DNA from: Alphaproteobacteria bacterium
GTDB taxonomy: Bacteria > Pseudomonadota > Alphaproteobacteria > UBA8366
Direction of reading: 5' to 3'
Length of the DNA: 11,194 bases
Assembly: GCA_030743445.1 (NCBI GenBank)
Contig: JASLSL010000219.1
Location: forward strand, 1 to 11,194
Part shown: positions 1 to 6,162 of the stretch, in pieces
Layout: every line of letters starts with the position of its first letter
Position numbering within the stretch: the stretch's first letter is position 1
Program-made: the position numbers and the translations under genes
The notes under the pieces: model-generated
What the model was told of the DNA's origin: nothing
The model's database searches: none
What the model saw: only the letters and a program-made list of their open reading frames with translations

Positions 1-528
1 GTCGAGTTCGATGAACTCGCGCACCACGATGGCGGCCCGGGCGGTCGAAAGCTCCCAGTTGGAAGGAAACATCCTGGTCTTGATCGGCACGTCGTCGGTG
101 TGGCCCTCGACCTCGAGGAAATAGAGCTGGTACATCGGCTCCTGCAGTTCCTCGGCGATCCCGGCCAAGATTTCCGTCGCCTCCGGCTTCAGCGTCGCCG
201 AGCCCGACTTGAAGAACGACTTGCTAGAGAATTCTATCACCACGCCGCTGTCGTCGAAGCTGACCGTGGCGTCCTCGGGTTGAATCTGGCCGCCGTCGAG
301 GATCGAATTCAGGCCGTTCATCAAGTTCATCATCGGCCGTTCGACGTTCTGCTGATTGCCCAGGTTCTCCTTGATCGCGGCCACCGCCTCCTCGCGCTGG
401 CCGGCGTCGTATTCCTTGAAGGTGAGGAGCATGACGAAGAACGCCATCAACAGGGTGATCGCGTCGGCGTAGGTGACCATCCACTCTTCTTTATCTTCTT
501 CCGGCGGCGGCGGGGCTGCTTTCTTCAT
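1..528 (-). CDS. motB: Flagellar motor stator protein MotB/PomB type, 3' end cut by window edge
   Basis: This is the peptidoglycan-anchored half of the flagellar stator, which with MotA forms the ion channel that drives rotation. 176 codons are present and the frame runs off the window at base 1. The N-terminus is short and cytoplasmic, with a proline run and charged residues. One transmembrane helix follows at about residues 17-36, and the motif VTYADAITLLMAFF places the ion-binding Asp at residue 22. A periplasmic linker leads to an OmpA/MotB domain carrying EGHTDDVPI and NWELSTARA, the classic peptidoglycan-binding signature. The layout resembles PomB-type stators. The ATG at 528 overlaps the motA stop (ATGA), which suggests translational coupling. 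The family call is very secure. Whether protons or sodium ions are used cannot be told from what is visible. Confidence 0.96.
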   Translation of the reverse strand, partial: MKKAAPPPPEEDKEEWMVTYADAITLLMAFFVMLLTFKEYDAGQREEAVAAIKENLGNQQNVERPMMNLMNGLNSILDGGQIQPEDATVSFDDSGVVIEFSSKSFFKSGSATLKPEATEILAGIAEELQEPMYQLYFLEVEGHTDDVPIKTRMFPSNWELSTARAAIVVREFIELD

Positions 529-1331
529 TCCGCCGCCTCGGCCTGCGCACCGCCACCCTTGAGCTGCTGGTCGATGTCGAAGCGGATCGCCGGATCGAGA
601 TAACTGTTCATACGGTCCTGGATTTGGCGCGGACTGGTGCGGTCGGCGAGCAGGGCCAACCCTTCGGCCATCAGCTCGTTGCGGAAACGCGCGATCTGGA
701 GGCGCTGCTCCAGCTTGGCTGCTGCCGGCATCAGCACGAGCTGCGCCAACAGCACGCCATAGAGCGTCGTACACAGTGCCACCGCGAGACCCGCGCCCAG
801 TGCGGAGGGGTCGGAGCCCATGCTGTCGAGCATGATGATCAGGCCGATCAGCGTGCCGATCATGCCGAAGGCCGGCGCTGTCGCGCCCATCTTCTTCAGG
901 ACGAACACCGGGGCCATGTTGCGACCGAACGTCGTCCCGGCGGTGTTGAAAAGGACCTCGCCCACGATATTGCCTTCGGACCCTGCCAGGATCAGCTCGA
1001 CGCCGAAATTCAGGAACTCGTCGCCCTTGACCTTCTTGGCTTCGTCCTCCAAGGCCAGGATGCCCTTCGACTGGACCAGGTACCCCCAGCGGATGACGCG
1101 CCCGACCTCGCGGTTAAGGACGCCACGACCGACCCGTTGCGGCGCGAGCGTGCTGGCGATGCCCTTGATCGCCAGCCAGACGTAACGCGCTTCCTGGGCG
1201 ATCAGGGTCGCCGCCAGCGTACCGCCCACCACCATCAGGGCGCTCGAGAAGCTCAGGAAGATCATGTAATTGCTGGTTTCCGTGACGATCGCCCCGACGA
1301 ACAGGCCTAATCCGGCAAGAAAACCGATCAA
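525..1331 (-). CDS. motA: Flagellar motor stator protein MotA/PomA type
   Basis: This inner-membrane stator subunit surrounds MotB and transmits ion flow as torque to the rotor. There are 268 residues from a TTG at 1331. Two N-terminal hydrophobic segments (about 1-15 and 24-45) precede a large cytoplasmic loop with the charged stretch used for rotor contact. The conserved block APAFGMIGTLIGL and the helix with LCTTLYG (about residues 150-205) form TM3 and TM4, and a cytoplasmic tail with RFRNELMAEG follows. The start is uncertain: the family usually begins with a few residues before a (A/T)TLIG motif. Here TTLIG reads through the TTG, so that Leu may be internal and translation may begin upstream. 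The only nearby in-frame codon with an SD-like GGGG seven bases before it is an ATA at 1346. The gene overlaps motB by four bases. Confidence 0.95.
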   Translation of the reverse strand: MIGFLAGLGLFVGAIVTETSNYMIFLSFSSALMVVGGTLAATLIAQEARYVWLAIKGIASTLAPQRVGRGVLNREVGRVIRWGYLVQSKGILALEDEAKKVKGDEFLNFGVELILAGSEGNIVGEVLFNTAGTTFGRNMAPVFVLKKMGATAPAFGMIGTLIGLIIMLDSMGSDPSALGAGLAVALCTTLYGVLLAQLVLMPAAAKLEQRLQIARFRNELMAEGLALLADRTSPRQIQDRMNSYLDPAIRFDIDQQLKGGGAQAEAAE

Positions 1332-1414
1332 AGTCGTAAACGATATGTAATTACCCCGCGAACACGCTAATTCGCGCGGTTCGCGTTCCCCTCAACTATC
1401 CGAAGCTCGCAGCC

Positions 1415-1443
1415 ATAATACCCGCGCCGCAAGTAAATCGGAA
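1415..1443 (-). promoter_or_regulatory. Possible motA promoter
   Basis: On the minus strand, a TATTAT box (1420-1415) lies 17 bases after TTCCGA (1443-1438). The -10 is good (5 of 6) but the -35 is weak. It would give a leader of about 60-75 bases. No other convincing sigma-70 site is seen in the 150-base gap. A TACGATAA stretch nearby recalls a sigma-28 -10 box but has no TAAA at the right distance. Confidence 0.3.
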
Positions 1444-1469
1444 TACTTATCGTAGTAAATCGTAAATCC
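1433..1469. repeat. Three short direct repeats GTAAATC(G/C) upstream of motA
   Basis: Copies lie at 1433-1440, 1455-1462 and 1462-1469, the last two sharing one base. They fall between the end of the glycosyltransferase gene and motA, just upstream of and touching the proposed -35. They could be a regulator-binding cluster, or simply AT-rich chance. Nothing identifies a protein that would bind them. Confidence 0.4.
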
Positions 1470-1483
1470 GACCTTCGAAGCGC

Positions 1484-3444
1484 TCAAATCCGCGACTTCC
1501 GGCACTTATCGCGCCAAGTCCCTCGCAGCGCCGCCTCCAAGACCGCGGTGAAACGTCTCGCATCGGTCAATTTAGATGACGCGAGTCGGGACCGAATCTC
1601 GCCCGGCGGTGGCCGGTCGGCGGCCAGCCGTGCCGCGGTATCCACGTATTCACCCTCGTTCGAAGCGATCCAATCGGCGAACCCGGCAGCCTCGAGCAGG
1701 CTGACCCCGACCCGGCCGGCGTGCCGGTCACCGGCCAGCGTCACCACCGGCACGCCCATCCAGAGCGCCTCGCAAGTTGTCGTGGTGCCGTTGTAGGGGA
1801 AGGTATCGAGGGCGATGTCGACCTCGCGATAGAGCGCGAGGTGCACGGCCCGCGAGGCAATCCGGCCGCGGAGCTCGATCCGCGCCGCCTCGATCCCGTG
1901 CTTCGCGAACTCCGCCAAAAGCCGTTCGCCGAGCGCCGTGTCGGCAAGCTGGCGTGACTTCAACAGCAGCCGCGAGCCGGGCGCCGCCTGAAGCGTCGCC
2001 GCCCAGGTCGCGACCACCTCTGCGCCGACTTTGGAGAGGTTGTTGAACGACGCGAAGTTGACCGGCCCTTTGCCCGCCGCTTCGGCCGGCTCGGGACAAT
2101 TCGCCGGCGGCCCGTAGCAGAGGAACCGCCCGGCAGGCGCAACAGCGTCTCACTGTGCCAGCCGTCGCTCGTCCCCGGCGGGTCGGCCCAATCGTCGGTC
2201 AGCCGGTAATCCATCGCCGCCAGCCCGGTCGTCGCCGGATATCCGATCCAGGTCGCCTGAACGGGTGCGGCGCGCCGGGCGAACACCGGCAGCCGGTTAT
2301 TCGCGGTATGCCCGGCGAGATCGACCAGGATATCGATACGGTCCTCGCGGATTTGCCCGAACAGCGACGTGTCCGACATGCCGACCGTGTCGCGCCACAG
2401 GTCGCTCGCCGATTTGAGCCGCGCCGTCACAAGGTCAGGCTCCGCGACGTCCGAATAGCAGGCGACGAAGACTTGGCTGCGGTCGTGATGCGCCAGCACC
2501 GGCTCGACGAACGAGGCGACCGAGTGGCTGTAGAAGTCGGGCGACACGTAGCCGACGCGCAGGACCCGGTCCGGGTCCGCGTCGTCCTCAAAGCTCGGCG
2601 GCACGCCGGACCCGTGCGCGGCGTCCCATTCCCGGTGCGCGGCGAGCAAGGCGGCGCCATCGACCGCCGGGTCGTAACACAGGCTCATCAGCAGGTTCGA
2701 GTGGATCGCGGCATCCCCGGGCCGCAGGGCCAGTGCGATGCGATAGCTGTCGGCGGCTCGCGCTAAAGCGCCCTGGTCCTTGAGCGCGATCCCGAGGTTG
2801 TTGTGCGCCTCGACGAGGTCAGGATCGTGTTCGAGCGCCCGGCGGTGCGCGGCAACGGCGGCCTCGAGTTCGCCCTTGGCGGCCAAGGCCACGCCGAGAT
2901 GGGTATGCGACAGGGCGTCCTTGGGACGCCGCTCGATCGCGGCCCGGTATTGCCCGATCGCGCCGTCGATGTCGCCCGACTCCTGGAGTGCTATGCCCAG
3001 ATTGCCGAACGCCTCGCCATAGTCCGGCGCCAATTCCAGTGCCACCCGGTAACTGTCGATCGCATCCGCCAGCCGCCCTTGCTGACGCAAGACATTACCG
3101 AGGTTGTTGTGGATTTGCGCGACCTCGGGCTCGAGCTCGGACGCCCGGCGCAGGGCTGCCTCGGCCCATACCGGCTCGCCCGCAAGCGCCAGCGCATTGC
3201 CGAGCTCGTTGTGCAGTTCGGCAACCTCGGGGCCCGCCTCGACCGCCGCTTGGAAATGTTCGACCGCTTCCTCGACCTCACCCCGGGCCATGACCAGCGA
3301 GCCGAGATGGGCGCGAATCAGAAATTCCCCGGGATCGTCGTCGAGCGCCGCGCGGGCGATTGATTCCGCCTCGCCCGCATTTCCAGCCGCCAGCGCGGCC
3401 TGGAGTCGCTCCAATGCCGTCGCCACCATGTCAGGAGCGCCCAT
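1484..3444 (-). pseudogene. TPR-repeat O-GlcNAc transferase-like (SPINDLY-type) protein, split by a one-base frameshift
   Basis: Proteins of this family transfer a sugar from a nucleotide donor to Ser/Thr of proteins; bacterial acceptors are mostly unknown. The ATG at 3444 has an in-frame stop directly before it. Seven 34-residue TPR units fill residues 8-245, many with the N-N-L-G-x-A-L pattern. The catalytic part starts near residue 280 with RVGYVSPDFYSHSV and continues with DILVDLAGHT and PVQATWIGYPATTG. After LRLPGG (base 2125) the homology moves to another frame: FLCYGPP, then LLLKSR and the donor-binding PYNGTTTTCEALWMGVPVVTLAGD, ending at the TGA at 1486-1484. A single missing base at about 2125-2127 explains it; joined, the product would be about 653 residues. 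If the break is real, the first frame makes a 494-residue protein without the donor site. Conservation on both sides points to a very recent mutation or a sequencing error. No classic slippery heptamer is seen. Confidence 0.9.
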
Positions 3445-3495
3445 TCAAGAAAACGTCGGAAATCCGTAATCGCTGCATTTTGTTCGCCGCCGATC

Positions 3496-3524
3496 ATGCT
3501 GCAATTCGCAACCCAAGGCGTCAA
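3496..3524 (-). promoter_or_regulatory. Possible promoter of the TPR glycosyltransferase gene
   Basis: On the minus strand, TTGACG (3524-3519) stands 17 bases before CAGCAT (3501-3496). The -35 matches 5 of 6 consensus bases but the -10 only 3. The leader would be about 45 bases. No good Shine-Dalgarno sequence precedes the ATG at 3444. Confidence 0.25.
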
Positions 3525-3592
3525 CGCGACACATTCGCAGTGGCACAGGCCCTGCAAGTAATTCCGCGAGGCGTCGGGCGACGCGAACCCCC

Positions 3593-3606
3593 GTGACCAG
3601 CGTCAC
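3593..3606. promoter_or_regulatory. Palindromic operator GTGACCAGCGTCAC, CRP/FNR-like
   Basis: The arms GTGAC and GTCAC are perfect inverted repeats around a 4-base centre. Read another way, this is GTGA-N6-TCAC, the core of CRP-family sites. Its centre (3599.5) lies 29.5 bases before the TATAAT at 3629, so the predicted position is -41.5, the class II activator position. A nearly identical site stands in front of the lipoprotein gene at 5083-5096. The binding protein is inferred, not shown. Confidence 0.6.
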
Positions 3607-3634
3607 TGCCCGGCCAAGGGGCAACGTATATAAT
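3606..3634 (+). promoter_or_regulatory. Promoter of the small ORF: perfect TATAAT with poor -35
   Basis: TATAAT at 3629-3634 is a perfect -10 box. Seventeen bases upstream the -35 position reads CTGCCC, a poor match, and it abuts the palindromic operator. A perfect -10 with a missing -35 and an upstream activator site is the usual layout of an activator-dependent promoter. The predicted start is near 3641, giving a leader of about 32 bases. Confidence 0.6.
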
Positions 3635-3643
3635 TGTTTAACC

Positions 3644-3657
3644 TTGCCGTTTGGCAA
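3644..3657 (+). other. Short hairpin TTGCC-GTTT-GGCAA in the leader
   Basis: A 5-bp stem with a 4-base loop begins about three bases after the predicted transcription start and ends 15 bases before the GTG. There is no T-run, so it is not a terminator. It may stabilise the 5' end of the message, or at DNA level act as a second small operator. Confidence 0.4.
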
Positions 3658-3672
3658 TAATGGGACAGTGCC

Positions 3673-3867
3673 GTGATCGTGGTGGATTACAACCCTTATC
3701 TGAAGGCTCAGAACGACTGGGCGCGGAGCCTTACCAAGCAGGCTAAATTCGCGCCGTCGGAGATCGCGTCGGAAATGGCGATCCGCGCGGGTCAGGCCTT
3801 GAAGCGGTTGGTCGCGATGTCGCGCAGACCGACCCTCAACATCGCCAGTACGAACCGCCGCCGTTAG
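3673..3867 (+). CDS. Small basic protein of unknown function, 64 residues
   Basis: I do not recognise this protein. It starts at a GTG (3673) with GGGA seven bases upstream and ends with TAG. Third positions are mostly G or C, as in neighbouring genes. The sequence is soluble-looking, with no signal peptide or membrane segment. The N-terminal half carries VDYNPYLKAQNDWA, the middle may be helical (SEIASEMAIRAGQALKRLV), and the tail is basic, ending in three arginines. The main support for a real gene is the promoter: a perfect TATAAT and a CRP-like palindrome stand directly in front. It converges on the rhodanese gene, with 13 bases between the stops. The reverse strand also has an open frame here, but without any recognisable protein. 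It could be a small regulatory or nucleic-acid-binding protein, which is only a guess from its charge. Confidence 0.6.
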   Translation: MIVVDYNPYLKAQNDWARSLTKQAKFAPSEIASEMAIRAGQALKRLVAMSRRPTLNIASTNRRR

Positions 3868-3880
3868 CCGCCCCACCCGC

Positions 3881-4720
3881 TTACTGACCCGGAACCTCGA
3901 TCGGCAGCTCCTGCCGATTGCCCCACTCGTTCCACGACCCGAGATAGTTCCGCACCCTGGGATAACCCAGCAGGCGGAGCGCGAAATAGGCGTGCGCCGA
4001 GCGGTAGCCGGTCTGGCAATAGGGAATGATATCCTTGTCCGGCGTCACGCCCAGTTCCTCGAACCGGGCGCGCATCTCCACCGCCGATTTCATCTCGCCC
4101 TCGTCAGTCACGTTCTCGATCCAGTTCTGATGCACCGCGCCGGGGATCGCCCCGCCACGCGCGGCGCGCACGTCGGTGCCCTGGTACTCGTTGGGCGAGC
4201 GGGTATCGAGGATCAGTCCGTCCGGCGCCTCGATCGCCGCCAGTACATCCCGGTAGGTCGCGACCAGCTCCGCCCGGGCCTCGAAACGGAACGGCGAGGC
4301 CTGGTTGGGCTCGGCGTCGCGGCTGGTCGGCAGGCCGGTGCGCTCCCACGCGCCATAGCCGCCGTCGAGCACGTGCACGTCCCGGTGGCCGAGATACTCG
4401 AGGAACCAGAACCCGCGGGTCGCGGTCATGCCCGAGGTCTCGCCGCAGATCACCACGGTATGGTCCATCGCAACGCCGCGATGGCCCAGCAGGAACGCCC
4501 ACATGCGGACGAACGAGTTCATCGGCGCTTCGTCCGTATCGTCGCAGTTGACCGCGTAGATCGGATAGTGCCGGGCGCCCGGGATATGGCCCATGGTGTA
4601 GCGCTCGCCCGGCCTGACGTCGACGATGCGAAGCCCCGGGTCGTCGAGCCGAGCCTGCAACTCGGCCGGGCCCCACATCAGATCCGGATTGTCGTAGCCC
4701 TTGGGATTGTCGCCGGTCAT
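3881..4720 (-). CDS. Two-domain rhodanese-family sulfurtransferase (thiosulfate/3-mercaptopyruvate type)
   Basis: Such enzymes move a sulfane sulfur from thiosulfate or 3-mercaptopyruvate to cyanide, thiols or other acceptors through a cysteine persulfide. The 279-residue length is normal for the tandem-domain family. Domain 1 (about 13-130) has LRIVDVRPGERYTMGHIPGA. Domain 2 (about 155-275) has LILDTRSPNEYQG and the active-site loop PYCQTGYRSAHAYF with the predicted catalytic Cys235, and ends with GSWNEWGN, typical of the family. Domain 1, normally inactive, also carries a Cys (residue 92) in its loop, ICGETSGM. The ATG at 4720 is chosen because a very strong Shine-Dalgarno tract precedes it and homology begins just after; the frame stays open to 4954 but that part resembles nothing. 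Donor preference cannot be fixed. The gene stands alone between two divergently placed unknown genes. Confidence 0.92.
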   Translation of the reverse strand: MTGDNPKGYDNPDLMWGPAELQARLDDPGLRIVDVRPGERYTMGHIPGARHYPIYAVNCDDTDEAPMNSFVRMWAFLLGHRGVAMDHTVVICGETSGMTATRGFWFLEYLGHRDVHVLDGGYGAWERTGLPTSRDAEPNQASPFRFEARAELVATYRDVLAAIEAPDGLILDTRSPNEYQGTDVRAARGGAIPGAVHQNWIENVTDEGEMKSAVEMRARFEELGVTPDKDIIPYCQTGYRSAHAYFALRLLGYPRVRNYLGSWNEWGNRQELPIEVPGQ

Positions 4721-4725
4721 CGCCC

Positions 4726-4736
4726 CCTCCCCCTCC
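4726..4736 (-). promoter_or_regulatory. Strong Shine-Dalgarno tract fixing the rhodanese start
   Basis: On the minus strand this reads GGAGGGGGAGG, ending five bases before the ATG at 4720. It contains two GGAG-type cores. This is much stronger than anything near the upstream alternative at 4954, so it decides the start. Confidence 0.8.
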
Positions 4737-4752
4737 GCGGTGATCGGCCACG

Positions 4753-4781
4753 TTGATAGTCGCGGCGACACGATCCAGCAA
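4753..4781 (-). promoter_or_regulatory. Possible rhodanese promoter
   Basis: On the minus strand, TTGCTG (4781-4776) precedes TATCAA (4758-4753) with a 17-base spacer. The matches are 3 of 6 and 4 of 6, so it is only a candidate. The leader would be about 25-30 bases and would hold the strong Shine-Dalgarno tract. Confidence 0.25.
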
Positions 4782-5070
4782 GCGCAAAGATCGATCTCGA
4801 GTGGTGTTCCCTGCGCCCCGGCAACGTTCACGGCGCCGATGACCGGGCAAGCGTGCCGAAGCGGGTTGTCGTTCGCGACAAGGAAAGGAAAGTGCGGGAC
4901 AGGTACGCCTGGATAGCGGGCAAAATGGGAAAATGGCCTTCCGGGCACGGCCAACTCGCCGAAATCAGGCTATCGGACGGCTGCGGAGGGAAATCCATTT
5001 CAACGGCGGCCCAATTTGAATATTATCGCCAACTATTTAAAGGCTATCTGGGAAACCCGATAACGAAAAA
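4782..5070. other. Intergenic stretch without a supported gene
   Basis: Between the rhodanese promoter region and the lipoprotein promoter I see no recognisable gene. A 77-codon plus-strand frame from a GTG at 4853 ends inside the lipoprotein operator (TGA at 5084) but has no good ribosome site. The last 80 bases are clearly richer in A and T than the surroundings, as is common upstream of strong promoters. No RNA gene or mobile-element end is visible. Confidence 0.6.
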
Positions 5071-5080
5071 TTCAATTGAA
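5071..5080. other. Perfect 10-bp palindrome TTCAATTGAA
   Basis: It lies two bases upstream of the GTGACC palindrome, with centres 14 bases apart. It has no counterpart at the other GTGACC promoter. It may be a second regulator site or chance in an AT-rich stretch. Confidence 0.35.
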
Positions 5081-5082
5081 GT

Positions 5083-5096
5083 GTGACCAAGGTCAC
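5083..5096. promoter_or_regulatory. Palindromic operator GTGACCAAGGTCAC, CRP/FNR-like
   Basis: The arms GTGACC and GGTCAC are perfect 6-base inverted repeats around AA, and the preceding T extends the match to the CRP half-site TGTGA. Twelve of 14 bases equal the operator at 3593-3606. The centre (5089.5) is 30.5 bases before the TATAAT at 5120, a predicted -42.5, one base from the spacing of the other promoter. Confidence 0.65.
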
Positions 5097-5125
5097 GCCA
5101 CATACCCCAAGAGACAGGGTATAAT
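5097..5125 (+). promoter_or_regulatory. Promoter of the lipoprotein gene: perfect TATAAT with poor -35
   Basis: TATAAT at 5120-5125 is perfect. Seventeen bases upstream the -35 reads GCCACA (3 of 6), touching the operator. The predicted transcription start is about 5132, so translation cannot begin at the upstream in-frame codon at 5076 and the leader is about 25 bases. Confidence 0.65.
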
Positions 5126-5156
5126 ACTTTCGATCTTGTGGCAGTGGATGGAAACG

Positions 5157-5939
5157 ATGAATTTCTCCAAGTTAAGCGCCATAGCGGCTTTGTTCACGGG
5201 CGCCGCCATGCTTGTAACCGGGTGTGCGCCAACCGGCGGCACGTATGACTTGATTTCGGAACTGAGCCCCGAGAATTCGTTGCTGCGCTTTTACGGAAAG
5301 CCCCTGAAGGACGCCACGCCACAGCGGGCCGTATTCGCCAATCCTTGGGAGTATGAAGAGTATGCCGGATTCCAAGGCAAGGAAATGCGGTTGGAGATGT
5401 TTTATATTCACCAGGTCGGATGGAATACGGTGGTTCAATATCCGTACACGATGCGGCACATGATCGACGCCTGGAACTATAACTCGGGGCAAAACAAGCG
5501 CTGGGAAATCGAGGAATTCGTAAACGGCCCGGTCGCCGAAATCTGGTACCAGCGCTACGTCCTGTCCGATCGAAACCAAGCCTGCGCCGGATTCCAAGCG
5601 GAATGGGATTACGACGACACCGATCTTCTCTCTAGACCCGGGAAGGTATTTTTCGGATATCTATGCGCCGCCCCGGGTAAACAACTCGCGGATGCGGCGA
5701 TCGAGGATGCACTGACGAGTATCGGTATTCGCGGCGTCACCGAACGCATTCGCAAGGGCGACCCGGCGCAACTCGCGATGGATTTCGGCGATACGTCGAA
5801 GATTTCCGCGCCGACGCGTCACCAGGGACTGGCGATCGCCAGGGGCGGCGCCGACGGAACCACCGGAAGTCAGGGTTTCCCCTTCGGGTTCGTCGAGCCC
5901 TATACCGAAGGTGACGGTGGCGACGAACCGATTACGTAG
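5157..5939 (+). CDS. Putative lipoprotein of unknown function, 260 residues
   Basis: I do not recognise the mature protein. The start at 5157 gives a clean lipoprotein signal: a Lys at position 5, a hydrophobic core, and the lipobox LVTGC with the lipidated Cys at residue 23. A GGA lies 4 bases and another 8 bases upstream; an in-frame ATG at 5148 is possible. The codon at 5076 is excluded because it precedes the predicted transcript. The mature part (about 238 residues) is rich in aromatic residues between about 45 and 150 (NPWEYEEYAGFQ, GWNTVVQYPYTMRH, AEIWYQRYV). Cys143 and Cys170 could form a disulfide in the periplasm. The C-terminal 40 residues are rich in Gly, Pro, Asp and Glu and look disordered. 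The base composition is less GC-rich than in the neighbours, which may reflect later acquisition or relaxed selection. It is probably membrane-anchored and facing the periplasm; the role is unknown. Confidence 0.85.
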   Translation: MNFSKLSAIAALFTGAAMLVTGCAPTGGTYDLISELSPENSLLRFYGKPLKDATPQRAVFANPWEYEEYAGFQGKEMRLEMFYIHQVGWNTVVQYPYTMRHMIDAWNYNSGQNKRWEIEEFVNGPVAEIWYQRYVLSDRNQACAGFQAEWDYDDTDLLSRPGKVFFGYLCAAPGKQLADAAIEDALTSIGIRGVTERIRKGDPAQLAMDFGDTSKISAPTRHQGLAIARGGADGTTGSQGFPFGFVEPYTEGDGGDEPIT

Positions 5940-5969
5940 CCCTTGAACACAGGTTTGGGTCCGCAAGGG
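5940..5969 (+). other. Hairpin-forming inverted repeat right after the lipoprotein stop
   Basis: CCCTTG at 5940-5945 pairs with CAAGGG at 5964-5969 around an 18-base loop. There is no T-run after it, so it is not a standard intrinsic terminator; it may protect the 3' end or be chance. The rest of the 220-base convergent gap up to typA shows no gene and no clear terminator for either strand. Confidence 0.3.
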
Positions 5970-6162
5970 TGATCCATACGGTCCAAAGAGCGGTTCTTGG
6001 CCCCGAGTAGCGCTGCGATTAGTGAGATTGTGAAATTCTCGCCCGACTCTCTACATTCCGTATAACCGAATTTATTTTCCCGGGACGTTATCGAGATCGC
6101 CATTCGCGCCGAGGAAGACGCGCGTCCATCCGGTCGGATCGTGATCTAGGCGATAACGGCCG

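Noticed and set aside
1444..1475. Sigma-28 flagellar promoter before motA
   Set aside because: TACGATAA on the minus strand resembles the -10, but no TAAA lies about 15 bases upstream.
2120..2130. Programmed -1 frameshifting in the glycosyltransferase gene
   Set aside because: The site GGC GGT TCC is not an X XXY YYZ slippery heptamer, and I see no clear stimulatory structure. A missing base is the simpler reading.
3445..3876. A 143-codon minus-strand frame opposite the small gene
   Set aside because: No ribosome site, no domain, and it covers the promoter and operator of the plus-strand gene.
4721..4954. N-terminal extension of the rhodanese by 78 residues
   Set aside because: The strong Shine-Dalgarno tract and the start of family homology both place the start at 4720. 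The extension has no similarity and no ribosome site. The VANDNP string in it recalls small alphaproteobacterial proteins but is probably chance.
4853..5086. A 77-codon plus-strand frame before the lipoprotein gene
   Set aside because: It starts at a GTG without a good ribosome site, resembles no family, and its stop falls inside the regulatory palindrome. It cannot be fully excluded.
5900..6103. A 67-codon minus-strand frame at the end of the lipoprotein gene
   Set aside because: It overlaps the lipoprotein coding end, resembles no protein and has no clear ribosome site.
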